From Vibrio toranzoniae (GTDB taxonomy: Bacteria; Pseudomonadota; Gammaproteobacteria; Enterobacterales; Vibrionaceae), in contig NZ_AP025514.1 in assembly GCF_024347655.1 (NCBI RefSeq), forward strand, positions 1,302,001-1,366,000: DNA of 64,000 nt, given 5' to 3'. A model generated the notes under the pieces. That model made no database searches. It was not told where the DNA came from and saw only the letters and a program-made list of their open reading frames with translations. Of the stretch, positions 9,376 through 24,300 are shown one piece after another (the stretch's first letter is position 1; each line of letters opens with the position of its first letter). A program made the translations under genes and the position numbers.

Positions 9376-12300
9376 ATGGATATCGAAGTTTCACGTCAGG
9401 TTGCGGTAGTTGAAGCAACCAGTGGAGATGTCGTCGTAGTTAAGCCTGACGGCAGTGCAAGAAAGGTTTCAGTTGGCGATATTATCCGTGAAAACGAGAT
9501 TGTCATTACTGCAAACAAGTCAGAGCTTGTATTAGGCGTTCAGAATGATTCGATTCCGGTTGGAGAGAATTGTGTCGGTTGTGTTGATGAGACTGCCGCA
9601 TGGACAGACGTCCCAATCGCGGGTGAAGTTAATTTTGACTTACAGCAAGCAGACGCAGGAACCTTTACCGATGATGACCTCGCTGCTATTCAACAGGCCA
9701 TATTAGCTGGTGCCGACCCGACTGAAATCTTAGAAGCAACGGCGGCTGGTGGCGGATTAGGTTCTGCGAATGCTGGTTTTGTGACGATTGATTATAATTA
9801 CATAGAAACTCACCCATCGACATTCTTTGAGACCGCTGCTCTAGAAGAACAAACCGTTGATGAAGACAGAGAAGAATTGAGATCGATCACTCGCTCATCA
9901 GGTGGCCAATCAATCAGTGAAGCTCTTACTGAAGGATCGATATCTGAGAGTACCTATCCTCAATCTATCACGACGACAGAAACGATTATTGCTGGTAGTT
10001 TAGCGCTCGCTCCTGACTCTTTCGTTCCAGATACTCTATCCCTCGCTTCACTACTTAGTGAATTAAACAACGACATTACTTCAAGTGGTCAGCCCGTTAC
10101 TTTTACATACAACGCGGCGACCAATTCTATCGTTGGTGTTCAAGGCTCCGATGAAGTATTACGTATCGACATTGATGCCATCAGTGTTGGAAATAACATT
10201 GAGCTTTCTTTAATTACAACGATTTCTCAGCCGATAGACCATGTTCCGTCCATCGGTGGTGGCCAAGTTTCCTATACCGGTGATCAAATAGATATTACCT
10301 TTGATATTCAAGGTGAAGACACCGCTGGAAACCCATTAATAACACCTATCAACACACAAGTTACCGTGTTTGACGGGATCGATCCGTCTGCTGAAAGTGT
10401 GAATATCAATACCGTTGAGACTAACAGTGCAGCGATAGAAGGAACCTTCTCTAATATCGGGAGTGATAATCTTCAATCTGCGGTCTTTGATGCAAGCGCA
10501 TTAGAGCTGTTTGATGGGGTACTCAGTGATAACCAGAACACGCTGGCAAGGCTTTCTGGTGATGGAACGACGATCACTTTGGCTATTGAAGGTTCTGGTG
10601 AGGTTGTTCTCACTATCTCACTGGATACCAATGGCACCTATAAGTTTGAGCAGTTTAATCCGATTGAACAGAACGGCACTGACTCACTCTCTTTCTCTCT
10701 GCCGATCACGATTACCGATTTTGACCAAGATATTGTAACCAATGCCATTAACATTGCTATCACTGATGGTGATAGCCCTGTTATCACTAATGTTGACAGT
10801 ATTGATGTTGATGAAGCGGGCATTGTTGGCGGCTCGCAAGAGGGCATGTCGTCAGTGTCTGGCAGCGGCAGTGTCACCGCGGACATTTTTGAAAGCGACA
10901 TCATTGATCATTATGAACTCGAACCGGCAGAATTTAATACTGGTGGTACCTTAGTTTCAAATGGTGAGGCCGTACTACTTGAGCTTATTGATGAAACCAA
11001 CGGTGTAAGAACTTACGAAGGCTATGTAGAGGTCAATGGATCGAGAATTACGGTCTTTGATGTTAAAATTGACAGCCCTTCATTGGGTAACTACGAGTTT
11101 AATCTGTATGAAGACCTTTCGCACCAAGGCGCTGAAGATGCGTTATTAACTTTTGCACTGCCAATTTATGCCGTTGATGCAGATGGTGACCGTTCGGCAC
11201 TGTCTGGAGGTTCGAACACACCAGAAGCTGCTGAGATTCTCGTCAATGTTAAGGACGATGTCGTTGAGTTAGTCGATAAGGTTGAATCAGTCACTGAACC
11301 AACCTTAGCGGGCGATACCGTTGTTTCGTATAACCTATTCAACTTCGAAGGCGCTGATGGTTCGACAATTCAATCGTTCAACTACGACGGTGTTGACTAT
11401 TCGTTAGATCAAAGCCTGCTCCCCGATGCTACCCAGACTTTCAGTTTTACTGAGGGTGTCGTCACTATCTCATTAAACGGTGATTTCAGTTTTGAAGTCG
11501 CTCGTGATATCGACCACTCAAGCAGTGAAACTATAGTAAAACAGTTCTCATTTTTAGCTGAAGATGGTGATGGAGACACTGACTCTTCAATGCTTGAGCT
11601 AAGTATCACTGATGGCCAAAATCCGATCATTGATTTGATCCCGCCTGTTACTCTCTCAGAAACCAACCTTGCTGATGGATCTTCTCCAAGCGGAAGTGCG
11701 GTGAGTCAAACAGATACGATTGCCTTTACCGCTGGTAGTGACAATGTGGCGAGTTTCCGTATTGAGCCAACCGAGTTCAATGTGGGCGGTGCATTAAAGT
11801 CGAATGGATTTGCGGTTGAGATAAAAGAAGATTCTGCCAATCCGGGTACTTACGTCGGTTTTATTATTAATGGCTCGGGCATTGAAATTCCAGTGTTCAC
11901 CATTAGTTTCTCTACGAACACACTGGGCGAATACACCTTTACTTTACTTGAAGCGTTAGACCATGTGGATGGTTTAGATAAGAACGATCTGAGCTTTGAG
12001 CTGCCTGTTTATGCGGTTGATACGGACGGTGACGATTCATTGGTATCTCAACTGAATGTGACCATCGGTGATGATGTTCAAATCATGCAAGATGGTACGT
12101 TAGATATTGTTGAGCCGAATCTTGCAGACGGCACAATCACGACCAATACCATTGATGTGATGCCAGAACAGAGCGCTGATGGCGCGACGATCACTCAGTT
12201 CACTTATGACGGTATCGTAAACACACTCGATCAAAGCATTTCAGGAGAGCAGCAATTCAGTTTCACGGAAGGCGAACTGTTTATCACCCTTGAAGGCCAA

Positions 12301-15300
12301 GTGCGCTTTGAACCTAATCGCGACCTTGACCACTCAATTAGCGAAGACATCGTGAAGTCGATAGTCGTGACTTCAAGTGACTTCGATAACGATCCGGTGA
12401 CTTCAACTATTACGCTGACCATTACGGATGGTGATATTCCGACCATTGATGCAGTACCAAGCGTTACGCTTTCAGAAACGAATTTGACGGATGGTTCTAC
12501 TCCAAGCGCCGCTGCGGTGAGTTCAACGCAAACTATTACTTTCACCAACCAAAGTGATGACGTAGTTCGCTTTCGAATTGAACCAACAGAATTCAATACC
12601 AACGATGCGCTTAAATCGAATGGATTAGCCGTAGAGTTACGTGAAGCTCCGGCAGGGTCGGGTGACTATATTGGTTTCACGACCAGTGCCACTAACGTGG
12701 AAACTCAAGTATTCACATTGAGCTTTAACGCTGGGTCATTAGGCGAATACACGTTCACGCTCATCGAAGCGTTGGACCACCAAGATGCTCGAGGCAACAA
12801 CGAGCTCAGCTTTGATCTACCCGTTTATGCGGTAGACAGTGATGGTGATGATTCCCTGATGTCGCCGTTAAGTGTGATCATCGGCGATGATGTTCAAATC
12901 ATGCAAGACGGTGCGCTTAGTATTACTGAGCCGACGGTTGCTGATTTAGCAACAGGCAAACCGACGACTGCTATTTTCGATGTGATGCCAAATCAAAGTG
13001 CCGATGGCGCGACGATCACTCAATTTACCTATGATGGTCAGCTTCGAACGCTGGACCAAACTGACAATGGCGAACAACAGTTTAGCTTCACGGAAGGTGA
13101 ATTGTTCATCACGCTTCAAGGTGATGTGCGTTTTGAACCCAATCGCAATCTAGATCACACACTGAACGAAGACATCGTGAAATCGATCGTGGTCACTTCC
13201 AGTGATTCTGATAACGATGTGTTGACCTCAACCGTCACGCTGACCATTACCGATGGCGATATTCCAACCATTGATAATGTGCCAGCTGTGACCTTGTCGG
13301 AGACCAATCTAAGTGGTGGTTCAGCGCCTAGTGGCAGTTCAGTTAGTTCAACTCAAACCATTACCTTTACCAATCAAAGTGATGATGTGACAAGCTTCCG
13401 TATTGAACCTACTGAGTTCAATATTGGCGGTGCTCTGACATCAAATGGATTGGTAGTTGAATTGAAAGCTGACCCAACCACACCGGGTGGCTTTATCGGT
13501 TTTGTTACCGATGGTTCGAACGTTGAAACCAACGTATTCACGATTAGTTTTTCAGATACTAACTTAGGCCAGTACACCTTCACTTTACTTGAAGCGTTAG
13601 ACCATGTTGATGGCCAAACTAAGAATGATCTGACCTTTGATCTTCCGGTTTACGCCGTTGATAGCGATGGTGATGATTCATTGGTGTCTCAACTGAATGT
13701 GACCATTGGTGATGATGTTCAAATCATGCAGGACGAAACGCTTAATATTATTGAGCCAACGGTTACTGATTTAGCTACAGGTACTCCGACGACAGCCACT
13801 GTTGATGTGATGCCTGAGCAAAGTGCCGATGGTGCGACAATTACTCAGTTTATCTACGATGGCGGGGCGGCAATAACACTCGATCAAAATGATACAGGTG
13901 AACAGAAGTTTGACTTTACTGAGGGTTCTTTGTTCATCACCTTGCAAGGAGAGATTCGCTTCGAGCCAAACCGTAATCTAGACCATACGATTAGTGAAGA
14001 CATCGTGAAATCGATTGTGGTGACTTCAAGCGATTTAGATAACGATGTAGTGACGTCAACAGTAACTCTGACGATTACCGATGGTGATATCCCGACCATT
14101 GATGCCATGCCAAGCCTTACCTTGTCTGAAACGAATCTTGCTGATGGTTCAAATCCAAGCGGCAGTGCAGTAAGTCAAACCGAGACAATTACCTTCACCA
14201 ATCAAAGTGATGATGTGACCCGTTTCCGTATTGAGCCAACCGAGTTCAATGTGGGCGGTGTATTAAAATCGAATGGATTTGCGGTTGAGATAAAAGAAGA
14301 TTCTGCCAATCCGGGTACTTACGTCGGTTTTATTATCAATGGCTCGGGCATTGAAATTCCAGTGTTCACGATCGCCTTTTCTACGAGTGCGTTGGGCGAA
14401 TACACTTTTACCTTACTTGAAGCGTTAGACCATGTGGATGGTTTAGATAATAACGACCTGAGCTTCGAACTACCTGTTTATGCTGTTGATACGGACGGCG
14501 ACGATTCATTGGTGTCTCAACTGAATGTGACCATTGGTGATGATGTCCAGATCATGCAAGACGGTGCGTTAGATATTGTTGAACCAAATCTTGCAGACGG
14601 CACAATCACGACCAATACCATTGATGTAATGCCAGAACAGAGCGCTGATGGCGCGACGATCACTGAGTTCACTTATGACGGCCAGCTACGAACACTTGAT
14701 CAGAATGACACTGGCGAACAGCAATTCAGCTTCACGGAAGGCGAACTGTTTATCACCCTTGAAGGCCAAGTGCGCTTTGAACCTAATCGCGACCTTGCCC
14801 ACTCAATTAGCGAAGACATCGTGAAGTCGATAGTCGTAACTTCAAGTGACTTTGATAACGATCCGGTGACTTCAACTATTACGCTGACCATTACGGATGG
14901 AGATATTCCGACAATCGATGCGGTGCCGAGAGTCGTACTTGAAGAAGCTGACCTAATGGAAGGTTCATCGCCAAGTGGTAGCGCAGTCAGTCAAACGGAA
15001 ACCATCACTTTCACTAATCAAAGTGACGATGTTGAGAAATTCCGTTTAGAGCCAAGTGAATTTAATACTAACAACGCGCTCAAGTCCGATGGCTTGATCA
15101 TTGAGATTCGAGAGGAACCAACAGGTTCTGGCAATTATATTGGTTTCACGACCGATATTTCGAATGTCGAAACTACAGTATTCACTCTCGATTTCAGCAG
15201 CACTACTTTGGGTGAATATACATTTACGCTTCTGGAAGCCATTGACCATACGCCTATTCAAGGTAATAACGACCTAACATTCAACTTGCCAGTGTATGCC

Positions 15301-18300
15301 GTTGATAGCGATGGTGATGACTCTGTGATGTCACCACTGGCCGTGACGATTACTGATGATATTCAAGTGATGGTTAATGACTCTCTCACTATTGAAGAGC
15401 CAACGGTTGCAGATTTGGCAGCAGGTACACCGACTACGTCTATCGTTAATGTCCTTGATGAAGAAGGTGCTGATGGCACGACCATTACTCAGTTCACTTA
15501 CGATGGTGGGGGGGTATTAACGCTTGACCAAAACGATACGGGTGAGCAGAAGTTTGTGGTTGCTGACGGGTCTTTGTATATCACTCTACAAGGCGATATT
15601 CGTTTTGAACCCAATCGTAACCTTGACCATACTGGCGGCGATATCGTTAAGTCGATAGTCGTAACCTCAAGTGATTCTGATAGTGATCTTGTTTCCTCAA
15701 CGGTAACGCTAACCATCACGGATGGCGATATCCCAACGATTGACACTGTGCCAAGCGTTACACTGTCAGAAACGAATTTGAGTGACGGCTCTGATCCAAA
15801 CGCAAGTGCGGTGAGTTCAACTCAAACCATCACCTTTACCAATCAAAGTGATGATGTGACGAGTTTCCGTATTGAACCGACAGAGTTTAATGTTGGCGGT
15901 GCTCTAACATCAAACGGATTAGCGGTTGAGTTGAAACCTGATCCAACCACACCGGGTGGTTACATCGGTTTTGTGACGACAGGTCCGAATGTTGAAACTA
16001 ACGTGTTTACAATTAGCTTCTCGGATACCAATTTAGGTCAATATACTTTCACCCTGCTTGAAGCGTTGGATCATGTAGATGGTTTAGCGAATAATGATCT
16101 GTCTTTTGATCTTCCTGTTTACGCCGTTGATAGCGATGGCGATGATTCATTGATGTCTCAACTTAATGTGGTCATTGGTGATGATGTTCAAATCATGCAG
16201 GACCAAACGTTCAGTATTATTGAGCCAACGGTTGCGGATTTGACTGCGGGTACTCCGACGACAGCCACTGTTGATGTGATGCCTGAGCAAAGTGCCGATG
16301 GCGCGACGATCACTCAATTTACCTATGATGGTCAGCTTCGAACGCTGGACCAAACTGACAATGGCGAGCAACAGTTTAGCTTCACTGAAGGTGAGTTGTT
16401 CATCACCTTACAAGGTGAGGTGCGCTTCGAACCCTATCGCAATCTAGACCATACGGCTAGCGAAGACATCGTGAAGTCGATAGTGGTGACCTCAAGCGAT
16501 TCAGATAATGACCTACTGACTTCCACAGTGACGCTGACGATTACTGATGGTGCTATCCCAACCATTGATGCCATGCCAAGTGTTACTTTGTCTGAAACTA
16601 ATCTTGCTGATGGCTCAACTCCAAGCGGCAGTGCAGTAAGTCAAACTGAGACGATTACCTTCACCAATCAAAGTGATGATGTGGTCAGTTTCCGTATTGA
16701 ACCTACTGAATTCAATGTGAGTCGCGCACTGAAATCGAATGGCTTTGCGGTCGAGATAAAAGAAGACTCTGCTAATCCAGGCACTTACATAGGCTTTATT
16801 ACCAACGATTCGAGCACTGAAGTTCCAGTGTTCACCATTAGTTTCTCGGCAACCACGCTAGGTGAATACACCTTTACCTTACTTGAAGCGCTAGACCATG
16901 TAGATGGCCTAGATAAGAACGATCTAAGTTTTGATCTACCCGTTTATGCAGTAGACAGCGATGGCGATGACTCTCTGGTATCTCAGCTAAACGTGACTAT
17001 TGGCGATGATGTCCAAATCATGCAAGACGGTACGTTAGATATCACCGAGCCAACCGTCGCAGATTTGGCTGCTGGCACGGTAACGACTAACACAATCGAT
17101 GTGATACCAACTCAGAGCGCTGATGGTGCGACGATCACTGAGTTTTCTTTTGGCGGGATTGTCAAAACACTCGATCAAAGCATCGTAGGCGAGCAGCAGT
17201 TTAGCTTCACGGAAGGTGAGTTATTCATCACTCTTCAAGGCCAAGTGCGCTTTGAACCTAATCGTGACCTTGACCACTCTGCCAGCGAAGACATCGTGAA
17301 GTCGATTGTCGTTACTTCAAGTGACTTCGATAACGATCCGAAGACTTCAACTATCACGCTTACCATTACCGATGGTGCCATTCCAACCATTGATGCGGTG
17401 CCGGGTGTTACTTTGTCGGAAACGAATTTGACGGATGGTTCTGCGCCAAGTGGTAGTGCGGTGACTCAAACAGAGACGATTACTTTCACCAATCAAAGTG
17501 ACGATGTGGTTCGTTTCCGTCTGGAACCAACTGAGTTCAATACTAACGATGCACTTAAATCGAGTGGCTTAGCGGTCGAATTACGTGAAGAGCCTCAAGG
17601 TTCCGGTCAGTACATCGGTTTTACGACCAGTTCGTCTAACGTAGAGACAACGGTGTTTACGTTGGATTTCAACGCCGGAACATTAGGTGAATACACATTC
17701 ACTTTAATCGAAGCTCTGGATCATCAAGATGCGCGTGGCAACAACGATTTAAGCTTCAATCTGCCAGTTTACGCAGTTGATAGTGAAGGCGATGATTCGT
17801 TAGTTTCTCAACTTGGCGTGACTATTGGTGACGATGTGCAATTGATGCAGGACGGTACCATCACCAGTCGAGAATCTGCAACAAGTGTAGAAACGTCAAA
17901 TACCCTTGATGTGATGCCAAGTCAAAGTGCCGACGGAGCGAAAGTCACTTCATTTGTCTTTGATGGTAAAACCGCAGAAAGCCTTGATTTAAATGTGAAT
18001 GGAGAACAAGAGTTTGTGTTCACTGAAGGTTCTGTATTTATCACCACAGAAGGCGAGATACGATTCGAGCCTGTGCGAAATCAAAACCATGCTGGTGGGG
18101 ATATTACCAAGTCGATTGTGGTGACTTCTGTTGATCTTGATGGCGATATTGTCACATCGACTGTGACGTTGAAGATCACCGATGGCGACCTTCCGACGAT
18201 AGATTTCGTTCCTGAGGTCAGCCTTTCTGAAGTCAACTTAAGTGATGGTTCTTCGCCAAGCTTGCCAGTCAGCCAGACTGAAACCATGACCTTTACCCAA

Positions 18301-21300
18301 GGTAGTGATGATGTAAGCCACTTCCGTATTGATACGGCTCAATTCAACACATCTGGCGATCTGAAAGCGGATGGTTTGGTAGTTCAGCTAAAAGAAGATC
18401 CTGCCAACAGTGGAAGTTATATTGGTTTCGTGGAAAGTGGGGGTGTTCAAACGGACATTTTCACCATCACCTTTAGCAGCCTGGTTCTAGGAGAGTACAC
18501 ATTCACCTTACTGGAAAAGTTAGATCACCTGCCAGTACAGGGTTATAACGATCAAATCTTCACCTTGCCAGTTATCGCTGTCGACAAAGACAACACTGAC
18601 TCAGCGATCAAACCGCTAACGGTGACCATTGCTGATGATGTTCCAACCATTACTGACACATCTGTCGCAAGTACGTTTGTGGTTGATGAAGATGATTTGG
18701 GTATTCTGGCACAAGCGACGGGTTCGTTTGTAACCACAGAAGGTGCAGACCAAGTTGAGGTTTACGAACTGCGCAATATCTCAACGCTGGAAGCAACACT
18801 ATCGTCTGGTAATGAAGGTATTAAGATCACTGAGATCACAGGTGCTGCTAACACGACCACCTACCAAGGCGTAACCGATCCGGGTGGAACGCCAATTTTC
18901 ACATTAGTGCTGACTGATGATGGTGCTTACACGTTTACCCTGCTTGGCCCTCTCAATCATGTCACAACACCGAGCAACCTCGATACATTAACAATACCGT
19001 TTGATGTTGTTGCTGTTGATGGCGACGGTGATGATTCCAACCAATATCGATTACCAATTGAAGTCATTGATGATGTTCCGGTAATGACGCCGCCGACGGG
19101 CGAAACGGTTGTCGATGAAGACGATCTTACTGGCATTGGTTCTGATCAAACGGAAGACACCATCATCAATGGATTGTTCACCGTCGATGAAGGCGCCGAT
19201 GGTGTTGTGAAGTATGAACTGGTTGATGAAGACTTGGTTCTGACGGGCTTAACCTCTGATGGGGAAAGTTTAGAGTGGCTAGCGGTTTCACAAACCGGCA
19301 CAACCTTTACCTATGTTGCTCAAACCGTGACGAGCAACGAAGCTGTGTTCGAGATTGTTTTCGATACTTCAGACAATAGCTATCACTTTGAATTGTTTAA
19401 ACCACTCCAGCACCCTGATGGCTTAAGTGAAAATACGATTGACCTTAACTTTTCGGTAGTAGCAGAAGATTTCGACCAAGACCAGTCAAACGCGATCGAT
19501 CTCACTATCACAGTAACGGATGATGTTCCGCTGGTAACAACACAGTCGATTACTCGTGTTGAAGGTCAGAATTACGGTGGCTCTAAAGTCGACATGTTTG
19601 CTGATGCGACGGATGTTGGGGCTGATGGTGCGGTACTGAGCCGAATTGAGGGGATCTCAAGCAATGGTGCAGATATTGTGTTCCGTACAGGAAACAACGG
19701 ACCATACAGTAGCGGTTTCGACTTAAATAGTGGTAGCCAAGAGATTAGAGTTTATGAGCAGACGAATGGCGGTGCTGATACTCGTGAGCTCGGTCGATTA
19801 CGTATTAACTCAAATGGTGAAGTGGAATTTAGAGCCAACGGTTATCTCGATCATGACGGTGACACCATCGACTTTTCTATTAATGTGATTGCGACGGATG
19901 GAGATCTAGACACCTCTGAAACACCATTAGATATCACGATTACGGATAGGGAGTCGTCTAGAATCGCTTTAAAAGTGACTACCTTTGAGGATGCGGGTAG
20001 AGACTCAACGATACCTTACGCAACAGGGGATGCGCCGACTCTTGAGAATACCCAAGATAACCAAAGTGGCCTACCTGATGCTCCAGCACAAGTTTCGCTG
20101 CAAGTTAATTTGTATGATCAAGATAATAGTGAGTCTATCGGTCAACTGACGATTCAAAACAGCAATCACAGAGGCACTTTCTATTACTTTGATGGCGCTG
20201 AATATCATAAGTTAACGGCTGAACCAAACGGTGACATCCTATTTGGGCCTCCGGAGATGCAACAAAGCTTTGATCCAAATCCGAATGACGCGAGGCAGAC
20301 GATCGCGACCATCGATAACTTGTTCTTTGTTCCAGACCAAAACTTTGGTTCAAATAACAATGGCGTGCGTATCAACTATGAGCTCGAAATTGATAATAAC
20401 GGTTCACCAGACCACACAGTAAACTCAAATTTCAGAATTGAGATTGAAGCTGTGGCTGATATTGCGACTTGGGATGATTCCAACAGCACGTATCAGTATC
20501 AAGTGAATGAAGACGAGGATAACGTCACGCTGCAGTTGAATGCAGAGTCACAAGATAATAGCAGAACTGAAACCATTACTTACGAGCTAGAAGCAGTGCA
20601 GGGCAGCGGTAAGTTTGAGTTACTAGACCAAAGTGGCAACGTGCTTACTCCGACCAATGGTGTTTATATTATTGCAGCTGGCGATATCAATAGCACAGTG
20701 GTTAACCCTATCGATAACTTCTCTGGACAAATTGAGTTCAAAGCGACGGTCATTACCGAAGAAACGCGTAATCCATATGATGATTCTGCTAACGGTGGGG
20801 CAAATGATAAAACGACTGCTCGCTCGGTAGAGCAAAATATTATCATTGATGTTACTGCTGATGCGGATCCAGGTACATTCAGTGTCAATCGTATTCAGAT
20901 TAACGAAGACAATATTGACGACCCTAATTATATCGGACCTCTGGACAATAAAGATGTGTTCACGTTAGACGAAGTCATCACCATGGCAGGGTCGGTAGAT
21001 TCGGACAGTTCTGAAGAGCTATTTGTTCGTATCAGTAACGTAACAGAAGGCGCGGTGCTTTATTTCTTAGGCACCACTACCGTTGTGCCGACCATCACCA
21101 TTAATGGGGTGGATTATCAGGAAGTCGCGTATTCCGATTTAGCGAACGTTGAGGTGGTTCCCACCAAAAACAGTAATGAAGATTTCACCTTCGATGTGAC
21201 CGGAGTGGTTAAAGATACCGCGAACTTGTCTAGCGGTGTTCAAGTCGATGAGGAAATATTGGGAACCAAAACGGTCAATGTCGCTGTTAAAGGTGTTGCT

Positions 21301-24300
21301 GATATTCCATATGGCGGTACGCATGGTACGGCTTGGACTGATATTACGGACGGTACTGCAAGTGGTGTTCAAACCACCATTCAAGAGAGTCAAAACGGCG
21401 ATAGCTTTGCGGTTCTCGATTTTTCTGTGCTTTCTGGTGAGAGAAGGCCTAACGACCCTGCTGATTTACCTTTACCGGGTGATGGTTCAGAATCGATAAC
21501 GGTCATCCTGTCTGGCATCCCTGATGGCGTTATTCTGGAAGATAGCGATGGTACGGTTATCGATCTTAACTTTGTGGGTTATGAGGACGACATCAATGGT
21601 AATCCAGATCTCAGTAAGCCTATCTACGAAGCCAACATAACGCAATTCGCGACCACATCAGGAATCCGAATCAGGCCTGTTGATTCATCCACTGAGAATA
21701 TTCACATTCAAGGGAAAGTGATCGTCACTGAGAATGACGGCCATGCACTTACTTTTGATCAAGAAGTGCGAGTGTTAGTTGAGCCTATCATCGATACGTC
21801 ATCTACCTACAGCAATGTTACAAACGGAAATGAAGATACCGCGATTAATATTGATTGGCACCCTAAGGACGTAGATTACATTGATGACGACGAGCATTTC
21901 ACTTCTATTGTCATCAGTGATATCCCGAGTGATGTAGAAAGTGTTGTGGTTAATGGTGATGTGATATGGGTTTATGATGCCGCAGCAGGTACTTTGACCA
22001 TCACGCCGAAGAGTGGCCAAACGGCAGAAGATTTTACTCAGATTGCGCTGAACAATAACTTCATTCAAATAACGCCGGCTCAAGATTCAAGTACCGATTT
22101 TACGCTCGATACGGTTGTGATGATTGAAGAGCGAGATCATGAATACATTGATGCCTCAAACCCTGGACAAGGAATAGTGACGGCGACGATTACAGGTACG
22201 ATTGATGTACGTGTAAGACCTGTCGTTGAGCCTGGAGATGTTGATAACAAGATTGTGGTTTCAAATGAAGATGGCTCTGGAGATCTCACTACGATTACGG
22301 CTGATGCTAATGGCGTAATTAAATTTACAACCAACAGTGACAACACATCACTTACAGATGAGTATGTCGTCCGATACCAGGAAACGGATTTAAGTACAGT
22401 TGAAGAACAAGTCGACGAAGTGATTGTCGAGTTAACTAACACTGATGGTAGTGCGCTATCTGACGATATTTTGGTGCAACTTCTAGTCACTGGCGCCTCT
22501 TATGAAGGTGGTGGTCGTTGGGTTGTTACGAATGAAGATGCCTTTAGTATCAGGGCGCCTCGAGGGTTAGATTTCACGCCAGGCGATGATAGTGACGATG
22601 TCGCTACTAATTTCAATAACATCAAGATGACAATGTCTACCTTGGTGTCAGACCTTGGTGATGCCAATAACAAGACATCAGCTCAAGAATTGCGAACTGG
22701 CGAAGTAACTCTGTCTTACCCGGAAGTGCTCATTGCTCCAGATAAAGTGGCGGCAGCGATCTCGATTGTGCCAGACAGTGTTATCGATGCTGTAGAAGAT
22801 ACTCAGCTTGATCTCGGCGCGGCGTTAAATGGTATCTTGAGCTTGACCGGTCGCGATGATTCTACTGACCAAGTGACTGTGATCATCGATGGCACTTTGG
22901 TTATCGATTCTAATACATCATTCCCAATTAGCCTCTCGGGAACAAGTGATGTTGATTTTGTGAACGGAAAATATGTTTACGAAACCACGGTCGAGCAGGG
23001 CGTAACCGTTGATTCATCCGGCTTGTTATTGAACCTACCCCCCAATTACTCAGGTGACTTTAGATTGCCAATGACCGTAGTGACTAAAGATCTTCAATCT
23101 GGGGATGAGAAGACACTAGTTACTGAAGTTGTCATCAAAGTTGCACCAGATGCAGAGACGGATCCAACGATTGATGTCAATGTCGTGGGTTCTCGTGATG
23201 ATGCCTTTAACCCTGTCGATAACGATGGTCAGAGTGGACAAGACACGGTCGGTTATGAAGACACCTATATCCAGCTCGACTTCAATTCAACCATTTCAGA
23301 TCAGGTTTCAGGCGTTGAAGGCGGTCAAGAAGAGTTTACGTCCATTACCTTAACGCTGGACGACCCTTCTATAGGTGCGTTTTATGACAATACAGGTACC
23401 TCATTAGGTACATCTGTCACGTTTAATCAAGCTGAAATCGCGGCTGGTGCATTAGACAATGTGCTCTTTAGGGCTGTAACAAACTACCCTACAGGGAATG
23501 ATGTAAATCAGGTACAGGTCAATGTCAGCGGTACAGTGACCGATACAGCGACCTATAATGATCCTGCCTCACCGGTAGGCACGGCAGCAGACACTGATTC
23601 ATTTAATACCAGCGTGAGCTTTGATGTAGTCCCCGTTGTCGATGATGTGCTGGTCACGGGTCCTGGTAGTAACCCAGATATCATTGAAATAACAGGTAAT
23701 GAAGATCAGTCAATTTCATTAGCAGGGACCGGACCTGTATCGATAGCTTTGACCGACCTCGATGGTTCTGAGCAGTTCGTTTCGATTAAGTTTACGGGTG
23801 TACCAGATGGTTTTTTGATGAACGCAGATGCAGGATCTGGATATACAGTCAAGAATAACGGCAACGGGGAGTGGAGTGTTAAGCTTCCTCAAGCTTTGGG
23901 GCTTTCGTTCGACCTTAGTGAGTTATCGATATTGCCGCCTAAAAATTTCAGTGGTACTGCCGAGTTTGGTGTGGAAGTCTTTACTCAAGAATCTTTGCTT
24001 GGTGTACCGACTGCGGCGGCGAACTTACCGAGTTTCAAACTGCATGTGGTGCCTGTTGGTGATGATGTAGATACCAATCCAACAGATTCCGTTGTAGGCA
24101 ATGAAGGACAAAACATTGATATTGAGATCAATGCAACCATTTTGGACAAAGAACTTTCGGCAACCGGAAGTGGGATCTTTTCAGAGAACGCACCAGAAAC
24201 GCTTCGAGTTGAAGTGGCAGGGGTGCCTCAAGGAGCTTCCATATACTATCCAGACGGCACCACGTTGGGCAGCTATGATCCAGTGGCACAGATTTGGACA

